From: Zeimonas sp937903095
GTDB lineage: Bacteria; Pseudomonadota; Gammaproteobacteria; Burkholderiales; Burkholderiaceae_E
Length of the DNA stretch: 42,999 nucleotides
NCBI GenBank assembly: GCA_937903095.1
Contig: CALCZN010000088.1
Span: 1 to 42,999, forward strand
Reading direction: 5' to 3'
Shown here piece after piece: positions 25,740 to 32,663 of this stretch. Position 1 is the first letter of the stretch. Each line of letters opens with the position of its first letter. The notes under the pieces were generated by a model. It worked only from the letters and a program-made list of their open reading frames with translations. It searched no databases and was not told the origin of the DNA. A program made the translations under genes and the position numbers.

Positions 25740-26673
25740 GAATTTATCCGTAAATTAGATACACTGACGCTCCGAGCCGCCTCTCATCGCGGCGTCGGAG
25801 CAAGGCCGTGCCCAAGCGAGTTGAGTCGTGGGTCGTGAGCGAGGAGTTCTGGCAGCGCGTTGAGCCACTAATTCCTGTACGCGTCCCGAAGAAGGTTGAA
25901 GCCTACGTGCGCAAGCCCGGCGCAGGTCGCCCTCCCAAGCCCGCTCGGCAAGTATTCGAAGCAGTGGTCTATGTACTGCGCACAGGCTGCCAGTGGAAGG
26001 CCTTGCCGAAAGAACGGTTCGGCAGCGCAAGCGCTGTCCACAAGCGCTTCCTCGAATGGGAGGAGGCAGGCTTCTTCGAAGCGCTCTGGAGAGCCGGCCT
26101 GGCCGAGTACGACGACATGGAGGGCATTGCCTGGCGATGGCAAAGCATCGACGGCGCGCTGATGAAGGCGCCGATGGCACAGGAAGCTGTCGGACCGAAC
26201 CCGACGGATCGGGGGAAAAAGAGGCAGCAAGCGCCACCTGCCGGTGGACGGCCGTGGCGTCCCGTTGTCGCTCGTCGTGACCGCAGCGAACGTGAATGAC
26301 GGCAAGCGACTCGACGAAGTGCTCAGGGCCATCGTGATCAAGCGAAAGCGCCCGCCCATTCGACGCAGCAAGCATCTGTGTGCTGATGCCGGCTATCGCA
26401 GTGCCGAGAACCTCGGCATCATCGAGCGGCACGGTTACATCGGTCACGTCGTCGACCGTCGGCAAGAACGCGATGCCAGACGGCGCAATCCGAAGCACAA
26501 GGCCAGGCGTTGGGTGGTTGAGGTCTGCCATAGCTGGTTCAATCGCTTTCGCAAATTGCTTGTTCGCTATGAGAAGCTCGAACGCAGCTTCCTCGCGCTC
26601 AACCATCTCGCTGCAGCGATCATCGCGTTTCGCAAGGTGCCGGTGAGCGTCAACATAATTTACGGATAGATTC
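25740..26673 (+). mobile_element. IS5-family insertion sequence (IS427/IS1031-like), 934 bp
   Basis: Terminal inverted repeats GAATTTATCCGTAAATTA (left, 25740-25757) and its partner at 26656-26673 match at 17 of 18 bases. The target duplication is TAA at 25737-25739 and 26674-26676, the TNA type of this group. The element carries a transposase in two overlapping frames. The matching ends and duplication indicate a single transposition into a small ORF that has not decayed much. Confidence 0.9.
25808..26669 (+). CDS. IS5-family transposase in two overlapping frames (orfA 25808-26299, orfB to 26669)
   Basis: DDE transposase. OrfA starts with GTG (MPKRVESWVVSEEFWQRVEP) and has the IS5-type helical domain and the first catalytic Asp in WQSIDGALMKAP. 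OrfB carries HLCADAGYRS (second Asp) and VVEVCHSWFNRFRKLLVRYE (catalytic Glu region). The join is at GGGGGAAAAAGAGG (26211-26223): orfB is in the +1 frame relative to orfA, so fusion needs a +1 (or -2) slip, or one extra A has been gained. It stops inside the right inverted repeat. Whether the element is active depends on that slip. Confidence 0.85.
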
Positions 26674-26756
26674 TAAGGGCCATACTTGAGTTGGTCAGGG
26701 CACTGCTGTAGTCCTTCAGGGACAGAGTAGTTCACAGAGCGCTCGTGCTGAACCAT

Positions 26757-26791
26757 CGCCTCGTCGGTACCCGCCGACGGGGCGTTTTTTT
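26757..26791 (+). terminator. Rho-independent terminator
   Basis: CGCCTCGTCGG, loop, CCGACGGGGCG (one G-T pair), then seven T. It would end plus-strand transcription from the small-ORF region, 46 bases after the restored small ORF's stop codon. Confidence 0.85.
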
Positions 26792-26858
26792 GTTGCCTGC
26801 GATGTATAGGCACCGCTGCTTTGCTGCTTGCTGCTTGCTTTGACTCGCACCTCTGGCA

Positions 26859-27191
26859 TCACGCCATCAGCGCCTCTACGCCCTTCGTTTCGACCAACTG
26901 CAAAAGCTTCGCGGCCGCTCCGCTTGGAGCTTTGTGGGCAGTGGGCGACTCCCACTTCTGCACGGTCGAGACGCTCACGTTCAGGTAGGCGGCGAAGACG
27001 GATTGACTCATCTTCGCAACCCGCGTTCGAACGCGTACGACGCGCTCGGGCGTGTACACGGGTGGCTCCTGAGCCAGGGCCCGCACTTTCGCCAGGTCGG
27101 CTTTGGACACCACACCGTAGGCACTCAAGTCTTGCGCCGTCTCGAGCAACTCACGCAGCATCCGGGCGTCTTCAGCGCTTTTCTTGGTCAT
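26859..27191 (-). CDS. HTH antitoxin of a type II toxin-antitoxin pair
   Basis: 110 residues. The C-terminal half holds a Xre/HigA-type helix-turn-helix: MSQSVFAAYLNVSVSTVQKW (about 61-80), then ESPTAHKAPSGAAAKLLQLV. The N-terminal part (MTKKSAEDARMLRELLETA) would wrap the toxin. The gene overlaps the toxin by 20 bases and lies after it, the toxin-first order of HigBA-like systems. It is expected to repress its own promoter through the palindrome(s) upstream of the toxin. Confidence 0.85.
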   Translation of the reverse strand: MTKKSAEDARMLRELLETAQDLSAYGVVSKADLAKVRALAQEPPVYTPERVVRVRTRVAKMSQSVFAAYLNVSVSTVQKWESPTAHKAPSGAAAKLLQLVETKGVEALMA

Positions 27192-27564
27192 GGCAAATCT
27201 CCTTCAGCTGACCGTTGGCGGCCAGCGCATCCAGCTGCGCGAGCGACTGCGCTTGCAAGCCTTGAGCAATCACCTTTGCGGATTCGGTGACGGCGTCGGG
27301 AAAATCGGAACCGGATTCGCTCTTTTCTCGGCCAACCAGAAACACAATCGCTTTCGGGTGCCGCTTGGCGACCAAGACACGGGCCGACCCACGCTTGCCC
27401 TTGCCGGGCAACGCGACCCGCTTCTTGCAGACCCCCTGGCCCAAATCGGCCTCGTATTGCCCGCGCTCAATCTCCCGGGCTGCGATGCACAGCAAGTCGT
27501 CCGCTATCACCTTCTTGGCCCAACGGTCGAACGTCTTCGTCTTGAACACCCTCTTGGGGCTCAT
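27172..27564 (-). CDS. RelE-like toxin (PF06296-type)
   Basis: 130 residues starting MSPKRVFKTKTFDRWAKK; an ATG seven codons upstream is possible. Signature stretches of this RelE-type family are present: FDRWAKKVIADDLLCIAAREI, then DLGQGVCKKRVALPGKGKRG and ARVLVAKRHPKAIVFLVG. Members cut mRNA on the ribosome or inhibit translation. The extra C-terminal helix (residues ~95-125) is usual in this group. First gene of the pair, with a likely operator at its promoter. Function as toxin is by family. Confidence 0.85.
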   Translation of the reverse strand: MSPKRVFKTKTFDRWAKKVIADDLLCIAAREIERGQYEADLGQGVCKKRVALPGKGKRGSARVLVAKRHPKAIVFLVGREKSESGSDFPDAVTESAKVIAQGLQAQSLAQLDALAANGQLKEICHDQEKR

Positions 27565-27575
27565 ACGGCTCTCAA

Positions 27576-27595
27576 AGTATAGCACAAGGTGCTAT
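27576..27595 (-). promoter_or_regulatory. Promoter -10 and operator palindrome of the toxin-antitoxin operon
   Basis: On minus, TATACT (27581-27576) overlaps a palindrome ATAGCAC-AAG-GTGCTAT (27579-27595). It lies just before the toxin ATG at 27564, or contains the start region of the longer form. HTH antitoxins typically bind such repeats to repress their own operon. No -35 of good match is seen. Confidence 0.5.
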
Positions 27596-27635
27596 GGTTT
27601 TGCTGTACAAAACCTCGACACCCGGTGGGGGGCGA

Positions 27636-27668
27636 ATGTTCTAGAAGTCGTAATAGTTTCTAGAACAT
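27636..27668. repeat. 11-bp perfect inverted repeat, ATGTTCTAGAA / TTCTAGAACAT
   Basis: Two half-sites of 11 bp separated by 11 bp, each half itself nearly palindromic (TTCTAGAA). It lies between the toxin promoter and the end of the transposase gene on the same strand, so it may be a transposase-end hairpin, a terminator without T-run, or a second operator of the toxin operon. Confidence 0.6.
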
Positions 27669-27686
27669 GGCTGGCAACGGTCCCGG

Positions 27687-28910
27687 TCAGCATGGCACCT
27701 TCGGCTTCGCCCCCTTCGCGCGGCCCCGTCCCTTCGCCGGCTGTTCGCCGTCCACCAGCATCTCGAAGGTCCGGTGCTTGCCTTGCCGGTAGCCGCGCCA
27801 CCACAGCGACAGCCCCACGCCCAAAGCGACGCGCAGCAGGTACCGCAGCTTTTTGCCGGTCGAGAGTCTTCGCGTGTCCTCGCGCCAGGCGTTCTCCACG
27901 GCGTAGTCCGCGAGGTACTTGTTGCTCGCCGACAAGTAAACGCCCTCCGCGGAGCGGCGCATCCGCCAGTTGAAGCTCTCGGCCTGGTTGTTGTTCGTGC
28001 CATCCGGCAAGCTGTAGGTCTCCGAGTGGCTCACTGCCTTGTGGTCCGCAAAGAGCTTGGCGAACGCCGCGTAGGCCGGGTCCTCGTCGGTGTTGAAGCG
28101 CGACTCGGCCGAGGCAAAGCGCGTGGCCATCGTCGTGACCGTTGCCGTGCTCTCCCTGAGGGCTACACCCACGCGCGTTGCCATCGCCCCAAGGCGCGGC
28201 GCCACGCCCCTCTGGCGCATGACGAGCAGGATGCGTCGGTCTGCGGGCTGGCGGGCCGTCTTGCCGTGCTTGGGCGGGTCAGGCGGCCCGACGAAGGGCT
28301 CGGCCTCCTCCTTGGGCTTCAAGAGGTGCGCGGGAATCTTGGGTTTGCCTGTGGGCTTGCCGCCGCCCTGGGGCTTGTTGCGCTTCTCGCGATAGCGGCG
28401 CCCGTTGATGTCCATGCCGTCCATCTCGTGCTCGCCGCACAGTACGCCCGTGTTGAAGCCTCGCACGAGCCCCTCACGCAGCTTCTGCACGAGTGTGAAG
28501 ACCGTCGTGTAGGAGACGTTCCAGTCGCGGCGCAGCTGTAGCGCCGGCTTGCCGGAGGCGCCGTTCGCCCAGGCGAAGACAATCTTCAGAATCTTCTTCA
28601 GCGGGAGCTTCCGGTCAGCGAACACCGTGCCGGAAGTGACCGAGAAAGTCTTTCCGCATCCGCGGCACTTCCAGCGCAACTCCTTCCTTCGCCAGTAGTG
28701 CTCGTCAATCGTCCCGCAGTGCGGGCACGGCATCTCGGTGTACGAGCCCCAGAGCAGCTTCGCGACGAACCGCACGGCCCCCAAGTCGGTGAGGCGCTCG
28801 AGGTCCTCGGAGCCAAAGTCGACCGCCTCTTTGGAGAGGTGAAACGCGGCCGTCCCCGTGCGCCGGCGCAGCGGAAAGTGCTTGGGCTTCTCGGCGAGGA
28901 CGGCGCTCAC
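27687..28910 (-). CDS. IS1595-family transposase, long form, within an operon
   Basis: 407 residues from a GTG start at 28910; family members usually have about 300-340. Zinc ribbon CPHCG...CRGCGKTFSVTSG (about 62-95), a helical segment (LQLRRDWNVSYTTVFTLVQK), and the ISXO2-like DDE core with DGMDINGRR, TDEDPAYAAFAKLF and NNQAESFNWRMRR. A Lys/Pro/Gly-rich insert near residues 180-220 explains part of the extra length. It follows the preceding gene by three bases, and no terminal repeats or target duplication are evident around it, so it may be a domesticated or stranded gene rather than a complete IS. Confidence 0.8.
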   Translation of the reverse strand: MSAVLAEKPKHFPLRRRTGTAAFHLSKEAVDFGSEDLERLTDLGAVRFVAKLLWGSYTEMPCPHCGTIDEHYWRRKELRWKCRGCGKTFSVTSGTVFADRKLPLKKILKIVFAWANGASGKPALQLRRDWNVSYTTVFTLVQKLREGLVRGFNTGVLCGEHEMDGMDINGRRYREKRNKPQGGGKPTGKPKIPAHLLKPKEEAEPFVGPPDPPKHGKTARQPADRRILLVMRQRGVAPRLGAMATRVGVALRESTATVTTMATRFASAESRFNTDEDPAYAAFAKLFADHKAVSHSETYSLPDGTNNNQAESFNWRMRRSAEGVYLSASNKYLADYAVENAWREDTRRLSTGKKLRYLLRVALGVGLSLWWRGYRQGKHRTFEMLVDGEQPAKGRGRAKGAKPKVPC

Positions 28911-28913
28911 GGG

Positions 28914-29600
28914 TCAGCCTGCGGTGATGAAGGAGACGTAGTCGCTGGCGAGCGGAAACACATCGACCGCGCCGCCCTTGTAGCGGATGAAGCCGGTTCT
29001 CGCGGGCTCGGTGAGCGCTTCGATGTGAAAACGCTCCTCTCCGTCGATGCGCAACGCCGGCGGCACGATGAGAGCCGGCATGGGCGGCAGCGCTTCCTTG
29101 CCGGTGAACGCCCAGCAGATTGCCCGCAGCAGCAGGTCCGCGGCCTCGAGCACGCGCACGCCGTACTCGAACTCGACTTCGCGGGCCCCGAGGACATCCT
29201 CCTCGAAGCGCGCCCGGTAGCGGCCGCGCCGCGTACTGGTGTGCTCGATGTCCGCCGTGGCGAGCTCCAAGCCGAAGTCGTCGGCAGTCGCGCGCAGGAT
29301 GACGGCGTTAACGCGTCGTGCATACGCGCAGCGTCGGTCGGGCTTGCCGAGCGCCGGCGGCTCGTTTCTGCGATAGAGCACCTGCGTGAGCGCGCGAGCG
29401 GCCAGGTCCCAGAGGCTTGCCGACCAGCGCGGGTAGTTGGTGAGCAACGCGGGCGCCGTCTCGCCGACCCCTCGGGCCGAGTAGCTCAGCGAATAGTCGG
29501 CAAGGGGCGCACGACGCTGGTACGCGATGTTGAGCACCGCCAGCTGATTCGCGACCGACCGTTCCGCGGGGCCGCCGGCATGGATGCTTATCCGCAGCAT
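28914..29600 (-). CDS. Unknown protein in the LexA-like operon
   Basis: 228 residues, not recognised. Starts MLRISIHAGGPAERSVANQL and ends DVFPLASDYVSFITAG. It contains NEPPALGKPDRRCAYARRVN and a central acidic stretch with FEYGVRVLEAADLLLRAICW. No transmembrane segment or clear catalytic motif. Its ATG overlaps the stop of the LexA-like gene (29600) and the transposase gene starts three bases after its stop, so it is the middle of a minus-strand operon that would be under the SOS-box promoter. Confidence 0.6.
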   Translation of the reverse strand: MLRISIHAGGPAERSVANQLAVLNIAYQRRAPLADYSLSYSARGVGETAPALLTNYPRWSASLWDLAARALTQVLYRRNEPPALGKPDRRCAYARRVNAVILRATADDFGLELATADIEHTSTRRGRYRARFEEDVLGAREVEFEYGVRVLEAADLLLRAICWAFTGKEALPPMPALIVPPALRIDGEERFHIEALTEPARTGFIRYKGGAVDVFPLASDYVSFITAG

Positions 29601-30563
29601 CAGGCAACGAGCCTCACGGACCAGGTTTGCGCGTAGCCGACGTCGCCCACGCGCTCGTAGCCGTTCAGTCGCATCTCGCCGTTGGACGCCCAGATGAGCT
29701 GCGCGTCGTTCAACTCGGGCAGCACGTCGGCCGCGGTGCCCGCGCTCGTGTCGATGAGGCGCGCTCGGCGCACCGAGCGGCCCAGCGTCGGGTCTCGGCT
29801 TTCCCCCACATAGAGGTCGCCGACGAAGGCGGGACTGTCTTTCTTCTCCGAGCGCAGGCGCATACGGCCTTTCTCGCGCAGCTGGATGACCTTTACTCGC
29901 ACGATGTTTGTCCTGTCGATGTACGCGCTCATGGCGGCGCGTTTCTCGCTCGGTATCGCGCCCTTGTTTGAGCCGCTGCGGCCCGTGTGGCGGTTCGTGC
30001 GCCGGAAGCTGCCGACGACCACGCCCAGAATTTCGAGCGACCCCGCAGGTCGGATGTCCGGATAGGCGTCGTTGGCTGCCTGCAGGAAGTAGCGTCCGCG
30101 CGCCTGGCGCAGGTACTTCACTGTCACGTTGCCGTCGACCACGGCCACGACAATGTCGCCGGGGCTCGTGGGCGAGTTCTTCTGCACTACGACGAGGTCG
30201 CCGTCCAGCAGCCCGGCGCCCGTCATAGAGTCGCCGCGGACCCGGCACAGGAACGTGCGGTTCGGGTCGTCGACCAGGTAGTCGTCAATCGAGAGCAGCT
30301 CGATGTCATCGTCCGGAGCCGGTTCCGGGACGCCGGCTCGCACCGAGCCGACGATAGGCCTTCCAAAGAACTTGCGGGTGGGGGCGATGCGGCCTTCAAC
30401 CCGCTGCAGGTAGCCCGCATCGGTAAGGCGCCCGACCAGCTCGAAGACGCTGGCGGTCGAGGACATGCCGACCACGCCGCAGCTTGCCCATGCTGGGGAA
30501 GGTCTGGTGCTGCTTCCAGTACGTGCGAAGTGCGGAGAGGTGCTGCTCGTCGGTGGCCGCCAT
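29600..30563 (-). pseudogene. LexA-like repressor (S24 peptidase) with an N-terminal frameshift, fused to an extra C-terminal domain
   Basis: From ATG 30563 (MAATDEQHLSALRTYWKQHQ, good AGG upstream) the frame is lost near 30478-30482; one missing base separates SMGKL from the downstream frame VVGMSSTASVFELVGRL. The repaired protein has a LexA-type wing, the Ala-Gly cleavage site in GSVRAGVPEPA, catalytic Ser in RGDSMTGAGLLDGD and catalytic Lys in NVTVKYLRQA. After the usual end (VVVGSFRR) the frame stays open for a further ~140 residues; a Met at 29932 (MSAYIDRTNIVRVKVIQL) may start a separate 110-residue product. An internal start at the GTG/ATG near 30475 would lack the DNA-binding helix. 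Frameshift or sequencing error cannot be told apart here. Confidence 0.75.
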
Positions 30564-30592
30564 GGGTTCGCCTTGCCGAATGGATGTTCGGT

Positions 30593-30621
30593 ACTGTATA
30601 AACAGACAGGTGATTCGTCAA
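30593..30621 (-). promoter_or_regulatory. Promoter with SOS box (LexA operator) of the LexA-like operon
   Basis: On minus TTGACG (30621-30616), 17 bases, TACAGT (30598-30593). Overlapping it is CTGT-N8-ACAG (30609-30594; N8 is CTGTTTAT), the E. coli/betaproteobacterial type of LexA box. The site covers the spacer and -10, the usual way to repress. Either the encoded LexA-like protein or the host LexA could bind. Confidence 0.75.
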
Positions 30622-30723
30622 GACCCCATGCCGCGTCGCGGTGGGGCTAAACGGCTGCGTGTACACAGCGACTCCCGTAGTCGTATTCCGAGTTCAGTCG
30701 TAGGCGCTCGAAAGCGTTCGTGA

Positions 30724-30752
30724 TTGACAGGTTGTCGCCGGCCTCCTAAGGT
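30724..30752 (+). promoter_or_regulatory. Promoter of the DISARM-type operon
   Basis: TTGACA (30724-30729), 17 bases, TAAGGT (30747-30752): a perfect -35 with good spacing. A start site near 30759 is expected, which rules out the TTG at 30724 as the methyltransferase start codon. It is about 100 bp from the divergent SOS-box promoter. Confidence 0.65.
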
Positions 30753-30774
30753 CCGTTGCTCGGGCGTGAGAAAG

Positions 30775-32625
30775 GTGACTGATGCCGCAGAAAATCAAGT
30801 ACAGGGGATGCATCGTTATGGGTTGCTGCACTGCCTATACGACCTATATTTCCTCTCACGCGCAAACATGACGCCCCGGAACAGAGTCCGACTCATAAAG
30901 CTTCTTCGGCGCCTTCGAGGCCGGCTCGATGAATACCGTGTCACCCCGCGTGCTTTGGTCGGAACCGTGTTGCACGCCTGGACACAGGTCGCGTTTCCGC
31001 AGCTAGCTGGTCCAAGCCTTCCGAACCGTCCCGACTTACTTCAGCTTTCGGAAGTTGGGCTCCTAGTTGAGAAACTAGTCGCGCTGCCCCTTCTAGAATC
31101 TGCCTACTGGCTGAGTTCCGCCTATTCGGTCTGGAGCGACGAGGATTACCGCAAAGAGTTGGCAATGTTCTTTACGCCACCCTCTTTGACAAATCGTCTG
31201 CTCGACGATGTGCAAATCGAGGGAGCCGATTTCGGCGTTCATACGTTTTTTGACCCAGCCTGCGGCGGCGCCGCGTTCCTTGCCCCCATCGCATTGCGTA
31301 TGCGCAACGCCCTGCGGGTCAGAGGCTTGTCGCCTTCTGCGATTCTCGAACATATCGAAGGCCACCTTTTTGGCTCGGACGTTGACGAGACGCTCTGCGA
31401 GCTTTCGCGGCATTTCCTTCGGATGGCTCTTTCCGAGGAAATTGCGGCAACGGGGCGAGAGCTGCAGCTCAAGGTTCATCGGGCAGATTCGCTGTGGCGG
31501 TTGCAAAACATGTTGGGGCAGTTCGACGTTGTGGTCTGCAACCCTCCGTATCGGAAGCTTCGCAGCCAAGAGGTTGCGAGCCTTCAAGTCGCGTTCTCGG
31601 AGGTGCTTGAGGCGCAGCCCAATCTTTATGCTGTGTTCATGGCGCAAACGATTCGCTTTCTTCGACGGGGTGGACTTGCAGCGCTTGTGACCCCGACGAG
31701 CTTTCTGTCCGGTCGATACTTCTCGTGTCTACGCCGTTACCTGATTGAGCAATCCGATATTCTTTCAATCGGCATGGTCAGTGACCGACGCGGCGTTTTC
31801 ATCGACGTCGAGCATGAAACGGCTCTGACAGTTTTGCGTCGACAAGCCCCGGAAGAAACGCATCGAGAAAAACCGAAAATTGCTGTCGTCGGTATCGACG
31901 GCGTGTATCACGCGGTCGGAACCTGTCTGCTACCTGCGTCCGGCGAAACCTGGCGGATTCCACGCTCGGAATCCGACGCCGAACTCCTCCAGCAGATTGG
32001 CCGGGTGAGATTTCGGCTGGCCGACTATGGATACGTTGTTCGCATCGGGTCGTTCGTTTGGAACCGAGACACACGACCCGTATTCGATTCTCTGTCCCAT
32101 GTGCGGCGCTCCAAGTCGAAATCCGCGGTGCCACTCTTGTGGTCCAGGAACATCCGGCCCTCTGGCGCCCTCATCTTCAATGAGCGAGCCAAGTCAAGCG
32201 ATGAGCCGTGCTTTGTCGACCTGGGAGACAGCCGGCATCCATCTGTCGTTCGCAACCCGAGCGTCATCCTGCAGCGCGTGACGTCGAACGACCAGCCGCG
32301 ACGACTCGTGGCTTCCGCTGTGCCTGGGGCTCTGCTGAGCACGTATGGTGGTTATGTGGGCGAGAACCACACGGTCATTCTCGAGCAGGTTACGGACGCG
32401 CCCGCGCTGGACACCGAAAAGCTTGCTCGCGTGCTCGGCACCCACCTCATCGACCGTGCCTTCCGGTGTATCTCTAGCTCTACCAACGTTTCTATCTACG
32501 AACTTAACCAGCTTGCACTACCAGACCCGGCTGTGCTTGCCCGGCTTATCGAATCAGGACTGGACATTGAGGATGCCGTGACAAGCGCGTACGGCTACCC
32601 GGTCGACCTGTTGGAGGCGGCTTAG
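30775..32625 (+). CDS. drmMI: N6-adenine DNA methyltransferase of the DISARM-type operon
   Basis: 616 residues from GTG 30775 (AG-rich site five bases upstream); ATG 30808 is an alternative, and the frame is open to 30724 but that part is promoter. Motif I FFDPACGGAAFL (F159-G165) binds S-adenosylmethionine and motif IV NPPY (256-259) is the catalytic motif of adenine N6 methyltransferases. The layout resembles the Eco57I/HsdM group, with a C-terminal target-recognition part (about 380-600, ENHTVILEQ, SSTNVSIYELNQLALP). It would mark host DNA. First gene of the plus-strand operon. It is shorter than many class 1 DrmMI proteins, so the subgroup is uncertain. Confidence 0.85.
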   Translation: MTDAAENQVQGMHRYGLLHCLYDLYFLSRANMTPRNRVRLIKLLRRLRGRLDEYRVTPRALVGTVLHAWTQVAFPQLAGPSLPNRPDLLQLSEVGLLVEKLVALPLLESAYWLSSAYSVWSDEDYRKELAMFFTPPSLTNRLLDDVQIEGADFGVHTFFDPACGGAAFLAPIALRMRNALRVRGLSPSAILEHIEGHLFGSDVDETLCELSRHFLRMALSEEIAATGRELQLKVHRADSLWRLQNMLGQFDVVVCNPPYRKLRSQEVASLQVAFSEVLEAQPNLYAVFMAQTIRFLRRGGLAALVTPTSFLSGRYFSCLRRYLIEQSDILSIGMVSDRRGVFIDVEHETALTVLRRQAPEETHREKPKIAVVGIDGVYHAVGTCLLPASGETWRIPRSESDAELLQQIGRVRFRLADYGYVVRIGSFVWNRDTRPVFDSLSHVRRSKSKSAVPLLWSRNIRPSGALIFNERAKSSDEPCFVDLGDSRHPSVVRNPSVILQRVTSNDQPRRLVASAVPGALLSTYGGYVGENHTVILEQVTDAPALDTEKLARVLGTHLIDRAFRCISSSTNVSIYELNQLALPDPAVLARLIESGLDIEDAVTSAYGYPVDLLEAA

Positions 32626-32663
32626 CTAGACAAGCACATTGCCTCCAAATTCCTGCTCGCTCA

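Larger units (their letters stand above)
25628..26711 (+). pseudogene. 48-codon ORF split by an IS5-family insertion
   Basis: Codons 1-37 run from ATG at 25628 to 25738 (MLGKTPDSDKEKSNKSSSL, then TITALQALTPLGAIAHAL). If the element 25740-26673 and one TAA copy are removed, the frame continues RAILELVRALL and stops at TAG 26709-26711. An AAGGA Shine-Dalgarno lies five bases before the ATG. A terminator follows at 26757. The product would be a small peptide with a charged start and a long hydrophobic/amphipathic helix, similar in style to membrane-active peptides. With the insertion present, the frame stops after YP inside the IS end. Confidence 0.55.

Noticed and set aside
30724..30774. Longer methyltransferase N-terminus starting at TTG 30724
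   Set aside because: The TTG lies in a TTGACA -35 box with a matching -10 17 bases on; the transcript would start after it.
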